Below, piece by piece: positions 31,170 through 44,768 of a stretch of 64,000 nucleotides of DNA. The DNA comes from Trichuris trichiura (lineage: Eukaryota > Nematoda > Enoplea > Trichinellida > Trichuridae), in the NCBI GenBank assembly GCA_037903355.1, contig JBAJFE010000047.1, positions 1,423,515-1,487,514 on the forward strand, written 5' to 3'. A program made the translations under genes and the position numbers. Numbering within the stretch: position 1 is the first letter of the stretch; the number at the start of each line of letters is the position of its first letter. Below the pieces are notes generated by a model. That model worked only from the letters and a program-made list of their open reading frames with translations. It was not told the origin of the DNA and searched no databases.

Positions 31170-34100
31170 TGCTACTAAACAAATACAAAAAACCGGACGT
31201 TCATAGAAAAGGTGATGAAGCTTCCTCATTACAAATATGCTATAGAAATACTTTTAAAAACAGCTAAACGAAAACTCTGGTGAAGAATACACATTTATCA
31301 ACTGCTAAAATAGTTAATGTGCATTAAGCTTCAACTATGCACATAATGCCATACAAAGATCAAATTTTTCAAAAGAAAAAATTACCGTCGTGGATCAGTC
31401 ACAAAACTTGTAATAAAAGCGTCACTGGCAAGTTCGATTTCCGGGGAACCGGCATCAGCCGTGTAAGGCATTGCGGAAATAAAGTAGTGCGCTTTGACGG
31501 AACAGTTTACTTAAACGTTACGAGAAAAACTGTCTACAAAACAAAGCATTGCACGAAAGTTGATTGCGCGCTGTCGTACGACCTGTAAAAAATGCTTGAC
31601 AACGGTTAAATTCGAACATCAAACAAGATTCAAATGATCATTTTCAAAATGTTTACTCGGAAAATAGTTAGGCGGAAAGCACCGTACGCTGCGTATTTCA
31701 ACTAACCGTTTACTGTACAAAGCAGGTACAAGCACGCATTTTGCCTGCAATCAGCCTAAAACAAAACTTTGTCGATATGCGCTGCTTTGCGGCTAAAAAT
31801 AAATGCCGAAATGCTTGCTTTTTTGGGATTGCGGAACTTTTTACAATCCCCAAATGCCGCATGCGATCTACTTTCGAATTTACGCCTTGAAGGGACGTTT
31901 TTTAAGCGGGGTATTTATGAATGTCAAACAGTAATTTCAGGAAAACGCATTCCGTTTTTGTTTGGGCCCGGATCTTGTCTCCTAGGCGCCCACCGTCATA
32001 CTGTAAGTGTCCATCTTTTCCTGCCTTTACCTAAGCCTAAGCCTAAACATAAGGCTTATGTTTCGGCTTAGATTTGGGTAGGAGCAAAACAGGTTGGTTG
32101 GCATGCTCCCTAGTAAAGGCACAACAAGCTAAGGGCATACTTGCCGGGAAGGAACCTGCTTTTCTTAAACGGCGGGGCGGCTAAGAGAGAAAATCCCAAA
32201 GCTTAATTTGTTTCCGTAGGTTTAGTTTACTTAAAGTTTTTCCGAACGTGTATTTCGTAAAATTCGTACTATTAACGGCATTTTACGTTTCCGCGTTTAT
32301 AAGCCACTTCGCTACGTTATAAGACGCGTTCCGGCAAATTATCCGGCCTTCGTCCTTTGGAATGGCTGCTTTCTGTTTTGCTGTTTCTTTCATAATCACC
32401 ACAGACGCTATTTTAGTCTAGACAACGAAATGCCTATGCTTTTTGAAATTTCTTTGCTGTTCGGTGGCTTGCGCTCATCGAATTAATCTATTTTACTTAC
32501 GTATGCGTTAAACTTAAGCGTTGGCATTACTTCTTTTTGGCAAGCGAAACGGAAGAGCTATCGCCTGCTGCAACTTGCCAGTCCTTAGTAGTATTTCGTT
32601 AAGGCGATTCCGCTTTGCCCTCGTTAAAAGCAAGGATAAAACCTTTTGACAAAACGTAGCCTGTGTTGCTAGAAGGGATTGATCTGAGTCCGCAGAAGTT
32701 GGCAGCTTCTCATTATTTTATAGAAAATAAGCTCGTTAAGAAGTTAGCCGCTTTGCGGCTTTGCAAGAAATATACCCAATTTTTTCTTAACTAAAACGAA
32801 TCCAGCAAAGCAGCAATTTCCACCGACACTAACGCAGCAGTCCTTTTCGTTTCGTAATACTGCCATCATAGCCAGAATTCTCCGTTCAGCGCAAAAAGCG
32901 TTTCGTCTTCCTTTAGGTATTTTATTTAAAGTAAGTTTGACTTTTCTAGGCGACTGGCGCATTCTTGAATGCAACTGCTTAGCCGGCCTAGTCAGCCAGA
33001 CATTCAATCTCTTCTTAGCAAAAAGATTTCTAGGCCTTAACGCTGCTTTGGCGTTTTTGGAATTCTATACTCCACTTCATGTAAGCTTCCGCGCCGCAAA
33101 TTTTAAAAAATCCCTTAAATCATTGCCAATTCGTCTTTCGATAGCGAACTTGCTTCCTTAACACCCAAAGGCCTCAAACGCATTCTACTTTGCGCTGTTT
33201 AATTTTCCGAAGCCCTAATGGCAACCTGTTGCTAATAAATTCTTCAAAATGTTCCAACTTTGCCAACTTAGCTTGTACGTACAATTTAGACGTTGCAAAT
33301 TATGCTATCATACTGTAGAATGATTGTGATTTTTAAGTAACTATACTGGGGAATGTCATCGGTTGCTTTGGAAAAGCTGCTTAAAAGACTTGTTATCCGT
33401 TGATATGTTTGCAAGGTTTTTGTAAAATTTCGTGCTCCTTTTGCCGTACAGCTTTAGTAAGTGGGTTTGGTCGGAAACTTTAATGACCACCAACTAATTT
33501 CTCCTTCAGCAGTTGCCTTTTTTGCGTCCAAGAGCCGATCGCGGCTTTCGGTACTTTTCACGAATGGTGCTCCAAAAGGTTCATGCGACAAGGCTTCAGA
33601 AAACGTCTTTGTATGTACAATTGCTCACCCAGTGCAGCGTCAACAAACGTAAGCAATTCGATGAGTCTTTTTCGCCGTTCGCCAGCTGCTAAATATCCCT
33701 TAGTTCTTTCTTTTATTGTTTTCAAAGTTAATCGCAAAGAGGCGCGTCAGGGCTGTTTATCTTGAGCAGTTGCGCCAAAAGGGTTTGTTTAATTTCTGGT
33801 AAATGAATCAAAGCAGAGCTCTCCTACACCCTGCGCATTAAGCGTTGGCGGAAGGCAATCCTTTAAGCCGTTAAATTTGAAAATCGAAACTTGTTCTCTC
33901 CAACGTAAACTGAAAGCGGCAATAGCAACGGCGATCACAGTTTACGCGTACGAAGTGTGCTCGCTCAACTCGTCTTATAAATTCTTATTGAACGCTGTTC
34001 GTAGCTTTGACATTTGCGTGCTCAACAACCTCTTTCGTCTTTGCTAGCGCACCATTGAATCGGAGATGCGTTGACGCAAACACTCGCTTGGTTGCTTGTA

Positions 34101-35433
34101 TTCCCCAGCGATTGTCCAACGTGCTTGACGAGCATTGATGTTTACCGAAGCTTAAATGGATAGAGCTTTTGTTTGCCTATTGCAGTTGGACCCAGTGCAG
34201 TTCGGTATAATACATTACGGCCCCTTTGGGTGAACAAGCGAGTCTTCTAGTCGCCAGACTTGACGCTCCGCCGTTGGTCGTATAGTTTTATAGCCGAGTA
34301 TGACAGTTGAAACCCGGTAGAAGAGCTGTCCGATTCTGTTACTGCCAGTTGGGAGCAAAGTGCAATCTCGGCTTTTGGTCGTCAAGAATTCGGTACGCTT
34401 CTTCCATTTATCGTTCAAACTGAGGAACAATAGAAGAGGAACAATATTTGCTCTTAGCGCATTCGATTTCCCTTTCTTACCGAAAGGGTCATCATTGTCG
34501 GAGCGAATATTCCGAAGCTATTGATGGACGTTCAGTTGACTTTATCAACTTCCCGACGAATGTTCTCCTTATGAGGAGCACATCTCTTCCTGTTTCTAAT
34601 TAAATTTGACGTCATGTCACGCGGTCATCATTTGACTTGACGTTTCAGCAATTGCATTGTCCCATTTCAGGTGCTCTTAGGCCATTGAACCAACTTGATC
34701 CGTTTAGGGGAATGTTCTCACAATTTAAGTTCAACTAATTCAGCCTTTTTGACTCAATCGATGCACCCAGCAGAGAGCTAAACGTAAGCACGCAAATGCG
34801 TCCAATAATATAAGCTTTAAAATAGTTGACTAAACTTGTAGATAAATTTCCGAGTCATTTCGACTTTGCGATTGTTCGGTCTCATCAGAGCTTCGTCGAT
34901 TGGGCAACGATTTTTTTTTTGAAAAAAAAGATAGCCTATTTAAATTTTAAATATTTGAAATAAAAAGTAACCATAAACCTTCGAAGCAGGTTTACTACGC
35001 TCGATATTCGAAAATTTGCCTTCCCTCAAGAGGAAGCCGAATGAAAACTTTGGTTGGCTTTAAAAAATCTGGGCATACGAATTCTTAAGTTTACTTTAGC
35101 AAAGTTAACCAAGACTTTCGAAGTATTCGTCGGCCGTTTTGGAGACCTATTTAAAGAGTCTTATCTTTTCCATCGCTTTCGCTTTAACGCGTTTGTATGT
35201 TTTCGATAGCTTCTATAAACAAGAGTCATTTTTTTAAATTTTGGGCGGCTTCGCGCGTCGACTCTTAGCTCGCATCCCGACGCAAAGTCGGGTGTTTGCT
35301 CGCGACGAGCGAACCAGTATTGCGCGAACAAAAAAATCTCTAATCCGCCATTCATTGAAGCAGTATTTTTCCCGCCAAGTTATTTAAACGCGAAACCGCG
35401 ATTTTCATCCCGAATCTTCGCGTGGCTTTGTAC
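31170..35433. other. Gene-poor stretch upstream of AP-3 beta
   Basis: It should contain the AP-3 beta promoter and any upstream exon. No conserved protein was recognised on either strand; open frames are short and lack domains. At 32030-32047 there are nearly three units of CCTAAG (TTAGGC on the other strand), the telomere repeat of nematodes, as a short interstitial run. A T/A-rich hairpin-like run lies at about 34910-34930. Confidence 0.45.
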
Positions 35434-35457
35434 TCCAACGGATGGATGAGCGTTTAT
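35434..35457 (-). mobile_element. Possible short fragment of a PLE-1-family terminal repeat
   Basis: CCAACGGATGGATGAGC followed by GTTTATT nearly repeats the PLE repeat at 20341-20364 (CCAACGGATGGATGAGC, CGTTATT). Only about 24 bp match, so this may be chance, a shared insertion remnant or a source sequence. Confidence 0.35.
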
Positions 35458-38400
35458 TGCTAGACAACAAGTTCCCAATGGTGAAGATAGGTTAAGTTAA
35501 GTTCGGAAACCCCCTAACCGCTCGAAGGTTCTTCGCTATGGAAGCTCGGTATTCAAAAAAAAAATCGCGATTTTCGAATTTCGTGCCCTTAGTAGTTAGT
35601 CTTCCTTAGGTCTGCTAAGCGTTTCCGATTTAAAATTGAAAATAGGCGGTATACTGTTGTTCCATTGTCAAAAAATGCCTACGTTTGGCAAACAGCCAAC
35701 TTCGGCTTCGAACTTTCATTTCATCCAGTAGCTGGGAAAGCTCGTATTGTTGGCTGGGATTTCTAGCGCTTTTATACGAATGCATTGGTTTCGTATGAAG
35801 AGAAGATAAGTTGCCTTAGATGGAGAAACTTTTCGAAATCGCCCATCGCTGAATCTTACTGTATATTGTTAGGTCTTGGCAGTGACGTCATATAAAACTA
35901 CCTTCCAAGCTTCCGGACGGCGTCAGAAATAGTTATGCGCTCGTATGAATACGCTCTTTGTTCCTGTTAATGCATAGAGACGACGGTCAGTTAGGTTGCG
36001 AGCGCCATTGTTGACATTAAGTCGCCGTAGTAGTCTATTACTTGTTATTGATCCATTTTTTACAACTCCAACAAGAGCCTTTTATGAATTGGCTTGAATA
36101 GAATTGCAATTTTCAAAGGCTCAGTGAACTCTCTCTCTAGCTCGTTCGGGTCGATCGAATGGACAATGGAAGTTGGCGCATTAAATTGCGGAAAAATTGT
36201 TCAACGCAAATTGCAGGTCGCTCGGGTGCGCGCAGTAGCAAAAAGGAGAATTGGCGCCCATTTTCCGATCAACGATCGATCGATCGATGGCCGCAGTGGG
36301 TGGGGGGAGTTGGGTACGCGAATGGAAAATTTTGCTTTCTTTCTTCGAAATGTGCCTATTTACCTTACGTATGCGCGTTGGAAACTGCCGTCCCATTATT
36401 GTCACGCGCCTTTGGTCGCCATGCATACTGAGGCGACAGCGACGAAATATTACCTAAGGCGGAATTTGTCAGCCGGCCAAGAAAGACGCTTAGTCATCGT
36501 TTCCCGTTTCGGCATTACCTACCGTAATGCGTATGCGGCCTTTATGGCACCCATTAAATGGTGAATCACGGCATCTCTCGAGTGGCGCCGTAGCGGAAAG
36601 ATTGTGGACGCCCTATGTTGACTTGGAAAACGCCCGCTTGACGTTATCGTTTTCAATCATTTTTGCGGAGAAAGCAGCTGGCAAGTTTTTCTACATTGCA
36701 AAAAGATGCAAAGGAGAACCTGCCCCGCCGCCAGGCCAAGGCCGGCTTCGATTCCACTTTTTTACCTTTCTTTTCAACATCCCTTTTCTTAAACGCGCCT
36801 TCCCTATTTAAAATGTTCCTATTTTCTTTCTTCCGTCACCTATTGGCTCCTGCTGCTTCACTTTTTTTTTAGTATGCCGCTTTTGAGCGACGAAAACGAC
36901 GTTATTATGCGTGTTTATCTAATGGCTGTTTCCTTTCCTGTACAACATCACAATAGTTTGAATCTGATCCTACGAAATTGGCCCTTAGAGCAGTAGGCAG
37001 CTTCAGCGTGAGTCTCATTAAAAGCTCGTAGTTCGTTTTTTTTTTAAAAAAGTTATCAGCCGTATATCCCTTTTCAACTGTAAACTTGAAGGTCGTCGAA
37101 TTGACCGCCTCAATGCGGCCTATGTGGTAAGCTTTCAACTTTGTTCAAGTTGCGCAAGTCGGCAATGACATTTGGTCTCTCTTGGGTGGCGCGCTTCAAT
37201 GGCTGCGAACATTCATACTTCAATCATTCAACGCAATTACGAAGCGTCAGTTGGTTGGCATCAAAATTGACGAACATTCGAAGAAGAAGACGGCGACGGA
37301 GGCTCCAACTATTTTGGTTCCCCTTCAGAGCTTCGGTTTCCCGGACGTTCAATGCGCCATTACGGGAATCGAATTTCAACACGCCAGTTGTGGGCCCACT
37401 TTTCTTTCCGCTGCTTATGCTGCTACTCAGGTGAACTTCGCTGGCGTCTCTCTCTCTCTCCCTCGTAGGTTAGTCGATAAGCTTATCGTTTCCATTGTTG
37501 GCGTCTGGCGGCGACCGACGACGCCATTGTCTCGTTTTTGAAATTTTGAAAAGTTGGCAACTTGCCAAAACGTCTGCGCACTGTAAGATTTTTACGAGAT
37601 GCCGCCGCCGCGCGCGCGCGATTTATTGTTGAACAAATGGGTGAACAACAATTGGGACAAAGCAAATAAATTTCTTTCCCTTAAAAGCCTCCCACAAATA
37701 ATATATTTGTACTTACCCTCTTTTTTTTCTCCCAACTTTCGTTTTGATAAGTCGAACAATTGCCTATTGGAGAAGGTTGGTAGCTGTACGCGCGTGTTGA
37801 CTTGTCTACGCGAAAATAAACAATTGTTCTTGTTGCAAGAAAAGCCGGTATTCGGAGGATATTTTTAGCTTGTTAAATTTGGCATACGGTACATGATCGG
37901 CAGGAGAGAAATTCAAATTAGCCATCTTTGCTGTCAACAACTGCTCCGCAGAAGTGGGATATGCGTTCTTCTAAATTTATGCTGATGAATTGTCGACCGG
38001 CCGAAAATAAATCTTTCCAACCGAATACGTCTCCGCAAAGTTGCTTTGTTGATTAGCATCCAAATATGAGACGGTGAGAACATTTGTTCTTTTTTCCTGC
38101 CTCGTCTTCGAGTTAGATGATAAGTAGGTTGTGCTGTTTGGGATAAGTTTGTTCGCTATGTCCTTTTCTCTCTCTCTCGCTCGCTCGCTCGCATTGGTGA
38201 TTCACGCTTTCTTTCCCAACTTGGCTTCAGTCGCTGTCTGTCGTTCTCTGTTTCTCTTTTCATGCTTGCTAGTTTGCTCCGTATTCTATCGGTTGGCCAA
38301 AGATTCCCAGCGACTGGTTTCCCATTGTGCTCGTTTGTCGTTAATGGAAAAAGGCTGACAAAGGAGGGTTGATCGACCGAACGCAATGCCGGTGTCCGGT

Positions 38401-41400
38401 TTTGGCCATCGCGAGTGCACCGTAATAAAAGAGTGCGTATTTATATTTTTTGGAACTGGTTAATTGATAAATATTCGCAACTGGTATTTCAAGCACTTTA
38501 ATGTCTTGATAATCGACAAAGACTGGTCCCCCGATTGGCGATATAATGGATACGCCGGCTGGACGTGGCCATCAGTTGGGCTTTTTCCATGTCTGACGAC
38601 GACGACGGCAACGCTCTGTGGCCAACAGCCTTCTTGCAGCTCTATCGTTTAGCCTATTATTCAATGACAACCGTCCGTCCAATTTGGTTTTCCCGTCTGT
38701 CTCTGCGTTCGCGTCACCTTCCCGATGTTCCGTCGTCGTTACTTTTATTAGCGAGGTCAGTCAAGGCGCATCTGAACTTCAGGTCATTGTAAATCAATTC
38801 CTTTTTTGCCCATCGCGCCTTGACCAATTAAAAACAAGCTTTTGCTAAGGGGCTGACTACGCTCGTTAAGCTTTTCCCGTTGCTTGACGAACGAGCGGAG
38901 AAATGGAGATGCAAACTTCAACATTTTTGTAGTATTTTCCCCCCTTCTTTCTTGATTTCGTTGCGCACTGCTCGCAAATGTTACAGTACCCCTATTAGGT
39001 CAGCTGACGCAGTGGCGCAAGCGAGTTAGGAGTGATGTCAGTTGTGCCCACGTGCGAATCAATAAGCTCGAAGGTTTGTTGCTTCTTGGCCTTCTTTTCC
39101 TTCTTCTTCTTCCTCTTCTTCTTCCTCAACTTGCGCAACAGTTTGGAATTTATTAAATGAAAATTCTAGTTATTAGTCAATTGTCTAGCTGGAGAAGTAT
39201 TGATTTTCTTGGCTACGACTGGGATCAATGTTGTCCGGCTCTGTTTCCATTGGAGAAATCACGTGCATAGTTGCTTCCGATGCTTAGCCAATGGTGCAAC
39301 GTCTTTGCTCGGCAGCGCGCTCGATGTTTCCTTGGCATGGATGATGGCAGAGCGCAGTGTCCGTCGTTTAGTTGCCAAGCCGTTACGATCCGACGGATGC
39401 AGCTTAGTAAGACATTTGAATGTTCTTATGAATGAAAAGTGCAAGCGTGTCGCTTTGGTTCGCTGCAGCAGACCAAGTTGACCCTCACAGCTGAGTCGTC
39501 GTCGTCACGTCGGTTGTTGAAGCGTTCGTTCTCTTATCGCGCCCGTCGATGTGTCACCTTTTCAACAATAGCTTTCCTGATAGTTCAGCCTGCGAACACG
39601 GTTCGATTGTTCGCTTGACGAGTGGGACGCTTGCCGGTTCGGCGTCGTTCGCATCGAGGCGTACAATGGACGACGACAAGTCCACCCGGTTGAGGCTGTC
39701 GAAGGCAATAATGTGCGACAAGCCGTCGTGTGTATATAATTTTGACTGTTTCGTTCGGTGGACCGGTTCTGTTGGTCGTTCGAAGCGCAACTTGGACAAA
39801 GAAGGCCGAGACATTGTGCCACCATTCATTCGGCGGAACCAGAATTCCTCATTGATGCGCCATTCGTCCGGGTCGGTCCAACGCCTGCCCATAGATGAGC
39901 CTATTCGGTCGGTTATTTTTCATTTCGTTACGCATCACGCCTGCTCCGCCCTTGTCATTTGTCAGCCGTCCACCGAATCTTCGGCAGCTCTTTCTTGCTA
40001 TGCAAATTTTTGTGACATTTGCGTCAGCGGAGAACATCGGCGGCGTTAATGTCGCAAGCGAAACTTGGCAGCGTTGCCACATCCACTCGCGGCGGAAGGT
40101 TGCTTGTCACCGAAGGGCCCAGACAAAATCGATTCACACTTTGTGAGACTGACTAAGTTTCAAGGAAACTCTACGCGCTGTACGTTTCCTTCCCAGTTTC
40201 CTTGTTGGTCAAGTGTTCTTCAACGAACGCTTTTGTGAGCAAGAAGCATGCATCTTGGTTGTCACGGTAAGTGAAAGTTCGCCCTTTTTTTGTTTACTTG
40301 AATATAATCAAGGCGTATTCGTCGCCGTCAGTCGTAACGGTTGGATGCGACGTTTTACCATGTGGTTGATTGCGATCTTAGCGCGAGCAGCCTCTGCGCT
40401 CTCTAAGCAATGCTTCCTTGCGAGCGACTAAAGCCAGCTGACTAAAGGGTTGCTTAGACGAGCTAGCGTAATCGTAGATGTGACATGTTCGCAGAAAGTG
40501 AGCACATTTTACGTCATTGAATTTTTTAATATTAGCAACGCTATTCGTGCTATGACGGTTAGCCAGAATGTGCTCTGTGCGCGCGCGCGCCGTTTTCGTA
40601 GAGTTACCTGTCGCGCTGCGCATTGTTAATCACCTGTACAGCAGCAAACGATAAGATAAGATTGTTGTATATCGGTTGTTGAGTCATTTTTACCGTTTAC
40701 CGGTAAACCGTTGTCGACTTTTATGTAATAGTTGCTTTCAAAGTATAATTTGGGTTTGAAAAAAACGGCTCAGTTTTAATCGGGTAACTTCGCCCACCTG
40801 CCTACCCACGCGTATGAATAACTTGTTCTTGTTCCGTTGTCCATGAAACTTTTGGTCACCTTGCTTTGCCTGTGAGTGACTCACGGTTCATGCGGGCATT
40901 CCAGTTTTTACGTTCCGCAGTAACGTATAATTGCGTAGGTGTGCCTGCGAACGTCGTGTACAGCTATGCACCCGTTCGCTCGCGACTTTTTCCGCGCTAC
41001 GGCAAAGCTTTGGCGTCATGAGTAAACGTGTATGTTGACCAATTTGCACACGCCTCATTTTTGGTGCAGCGTGTGTATGTGCATGTAGTTTGTGAGAAAT
41101 TTTCAAACCCTATCTAGTTTCCTTTGCCACTTTTGGCGCTGCGCCAACGGACACTCTCGGATGGCGACAGATTCGATTGCGCGAAACTACCCTCGTTGGC
41201 AGCAGTTCCTTGCTCGCGATGGCGATGCTGCCGAACGAATTCGTGAAAACTATACCTAAGTGCTCGCGATGACAACGGACCCTCCGAACACGACCTTCAG
41301 CACGAATCGTCGGTTCACATTTCAGCGTCGAAGGTGTTTGCCCAGCCCGGTTGTTCGGTCAACAAAGCTGCTGTGCTGCTTCCGTCCGGCCGACCTTGTT

Positions 41401-44389
41401 TGCTCTACACTAATGACCTGGCTGCGCGTTCGCTTCTTTGTTCATTTTTTTAGAGTAATAACCTATCGAACCAACAATGTCACCTCTGTTTTCCCCGTTC
41501 GTCGTCTTGCGATTGCAACTTGGGCTGAGCATGGAAGGTCGCTTTCCAATTGGACCATTGTCCTTCCGTAGCTGCTGCGGTTGGAAAGTGTTGATTGCAC
41601 CTTCAGCCCTTCTGGCAATTCTGTCACTTAATCCACCCGTTAGCGTCATTTGTCATTGCAAAGCCGTGACCAGAGAACATCCTATTGCTGGCTGCTATTG
41701 GCAGTGATGCCATGCCAATCGGAGGGTCTCTCCCTGCTGGCTAAATGTCAACTCCTTTTGGCCGATTGCATTGCGGCTAAGCTCAGTTGTTCGCTTGAAC
41801 AGCCATCCAATGGCAAAGGCTATTTATTTCAAGGCATTTGTGCCTTGAGCTCTTGCACATTGCTGATCCTCATTATCCATGAAGCTTAGGAAACTCGACG
41901 CTGTTCACTGGCGGTAATCCGATCCAGCTTAAGCATTATCCATTCTTTCCATTCCACTCGAGCTGCTATGAATGCCTGCTTTATGGTAAATTGGTGCAGA
42001 GGTTGACTATTGCGCCTATTATGTTGAATACGTACGTCCTCGATCAGCATTGGCCTTTCAACCATGAATGCACGGGTGCTCTTAGCAAGCAGCCAATCAG
42101 TAGTTCTCCTTTCTTTTCTTTTCTTTTTTATTGTCTCCAGTGCGCAACCGGTTTTTGCTAATTGTGTGACGCTATTGCGTTCTGATCGCACGTCTGAAAG
42201 CCTACCAGTAACAACATGACCATTTTGTTTGATTATGTTCCGTAGGAGTAGTTTCATTGGTCGCTGTGACGTTGGCGTTGCGCGCACGCTCGTTCGCGTT
42301 CGTTGCTTAGTCCACTTCTTCTTTTTGACTGCTGCTCGTCTTGTAGACAGCCGTGGTTACTTCCGTGTTCTCTCGGTGCGGGCGCGCTGACTTCGCAGTC
42401 GTCAAGCAGCAGCCACCCGGCTGCCCGCCTGATCGCGGCCACATCGCTGCCGCCGTTGATCGTTTGTCGTCGTGGTCGTCGTCGTTTCAGCCAATCAACG
42501 AATCGATTGCAAGTTTCCAATTGGACGCTTTTTGTGTTAAAAATTGATCTCCCTCACGCTGCCTTAACGCTGCTTGTCGTTGGAGACAAGTTGGCTCAAC
42601 GTTTTTCCGCTGATCGGCTGCTTTGGAACTGCGGTCGTTAACCTACCGTAGATGCATAGGCCCGCGAAATGCCTTTCGCCCATCGCCTGGAACTTTCGTC
42701 TCAACCTTGGTTATTGGAAAGGTGAGCAAAGTTTCAGGTGTGTCGGCGAACAGGTCCAGCCTTCTTTTTTCAACGCATCAGGCCTGTGGTAGTCCTCTCA
42801 ACTGTGGTACAAAAGTACGTTGGTCATTTTCATGTCAATTAAAACCGTTTCAGACAATTAAAGCACCACTACTGTAAAGCTAGTGTCGTCAGATGGAAGT
42901 TGTTCCGCCGAGTAGACAAAACTTGCGCCGATGGTTGGCCGTTGTCGTCAAAGTACTAATGCTGACGCTATGGCAGAGTTTGATGTGTGTTGATCGGTCT
43001 TTAAAATCGATAGGCGAATGGCCGATCACCAGAGTTTCGATCGTTTCAAATCTACTCGACTAATTTCAGTGCGAGAGGTACTCGCGTGCTTTCATACCTA
43101 CTTAGCTACCTGGTCTGAGGTTGACATCATTTCATCCAATTTCATTTACAGTCATCGATTGCTGACGGTCTGCAGTTGAAACGTCGATGGAATGTGAGCA
43201 AAGATTGTATGCGTATGTCCCCTGCTGATTTAGCAACGTTTTGGAGAGGTCCCACCGTCATATCTTCACGATCATTCAACAGCAGCCTCAATTAGTGCAT
43301 GGACATACGATGCCAAAGATAAGAAGTTTGAAGGTCCCATCTGACCGTATGAATACTACTTTAAATTTGCGTTTGGCAAGTCGATAAGCAAACATAAAGA
43401 TGTTGTGCTCAACAACAATGCGCTTAACCAGTGTCGATCGCGTCTTGAGCTGACCGGTTTTATTGCCGACGCTGCTTTTGCTGCGGATGCGCATGTGCAG
43501 AAACGCAAAAATTGCACCCAATTATCGGCAGGATCACTGTGCACTGTTTGCATGTGCATGTGCGCGTATGCTTATGAGGGATTGTGTTCATGCGAGAAAA
43601 ACCGCTACAGGCAACAATTTCAAATACGCGCTGCCGCTGAGCTGACTTTATGGGCAATTGCGCTGCTTGCGCGCGCGCGCGGAGCTTTTGGCGCACATGA
43701 AACGCCGGCGCAAAAATCTTATTTATCCCATCCATGTCTCCGTGGTCAAAATGTGCAATCGATTTTCTCAAATCCATTGCAGCTGACGCGTGAGCTAGCA
43801 AGCGCTGGGCAACAGCGCGCCATTGGCGGTATTTTAAAATGAGGAACGAATAAGCCAAATCGCAGTTATGCCGCTTGGTGACGTGCGCAACTTGGCAGGA
43901 TTTAATTTGATCGCCGTCAGCAATCGCCAAGGCATCACCGCAGCGCGGGAAATTGCGGCTACATGCTACTTTTGCAGCCGGTGGCTGCCGAAGCAACCTA
44001 TTTTTCCGTTCGGCCTGCTCGCTTGGTCGATTAGCGATTTAAATTATAAATGCATGTTTTGTGGGAACGTTTAAGCACTTGCACTGACCATTTTAACTCG
44101 GGGAAGATAAAGAGCAAAAGTGTACGAATCCAACTTGAAAGGAATTACCGCCACCTTCAAGCTACGATTAATAATAAATAGTTTTTAGTGTTCTCTGTCG
44201 AGCGATTTATCGGTGGTATTTAGGCGCTCGTAAACAGTCTTACTCGTAAAATGAGTCATAGGGACGATAAAATTGTTGTACAGTGCGTGCGCGGTCGTTC
44301 AATGGTTGCGCTTCTTTAGCAGACCAAAATGAGAAAAGAAAGTATAGTAAAAGTCAAACTTGCCTTTAGTCTCTTTCTCTTTTGGAAAA
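35458..44389. other. Gene-poor, CpG-richer stretch with simple repeats
   Basis: About 9 kb with many medium open frames on both strands but none with a recognisable domain or splice structure; they reflect the higher GC here. Simple repeats: CT/CG tracts at 37444-37464 and 38167-38190, a (GC)n run at 37608-37620, pyrimidine runs (CTT/CCT) at 39090-39125 and 42109-42134, (GC)n at 40578-40590 and 43669-43682. It may be regulatory DNA of the Abd-B domain, but nothing here proves it. Confidence 0.4.
38167..38193 (+). repeat. CT then CTCG simple repeat
   Basis: A (CT)n tract turns into (CTCG)n, equal to GAGA-type sequence on the minus strand. A similar tract is at 37444-37464 and another at 59091-59110. 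Confidence 0.8.
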
Positions 44390-44768
44390 TTACCGAAGAA
44401 AACGCGACACCAGTCAAAGCGAGAGACAGCAACACCGCGGTAGCGTTCGCCGCGCTTGTCACGAAGATATGCAAATTTTTTTCCGCGTCGGTGACGCCGT
44501 CACTCGCAAGTTTAAATTTTCAAAAAAATTTGCATATCATAGGCGTGGCGTCGGCCGCCGGCCATTGGAGAATTTGAAAATTATGGAAGAAAACGCGACA
44601 CCAGTCAAAGCGAGAGACAGCAACACCGCAGGAGCGTTCGCCGCGCTTGTCACGAAGATATGCAAATTTTTTTCCGCGTCGGTGACGCCGTCATTCGCAA
44701 GTTTGAATTTTCAAAAAAATTTGCATATCACAGGCGTTGCGTCGGTCGCCAACCATTGGAGAATTTGA
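44390..44768 (+). repeat. Two tandem 191-bp units with inverted octamer motifs
   Basis: Unit 1 starts near GAAGAAAACGCGACACC at 44395 and unit 2 at 44586, 191 bp later; a third unit is cut off after its first 25 bp or so. Each unit contains ATGCAAAT (44469-44476; 44660-44667) and, 50-60 bp on, the inverse ATTTGCAT (44528-44535; 44719-44726), each next to a poly-T or poly-A run, so the pair can form a hairpin. The units stay open in one frame across the junction, which is expected from a near-identical duplication and is not proof of coding. Confidence 0.85.

Noticed and set aside
36094..36564. 156-aa open frame on the + strand
   Set aside because: No domain, no start context or splice neighbour, and other frames are equally open in this CpG-richer stretch.
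39549..40049. 166-aa open frame on the + strand
   Set aside because: The antisense strand is open over the same bases; residues look random and no family was recognised.
43405..43996. Two overlapping long frames on opposite strands
   Set aside because: Neither contains a recognisable motif; the Cys/Ala-rich composition follows the local GC repeats.
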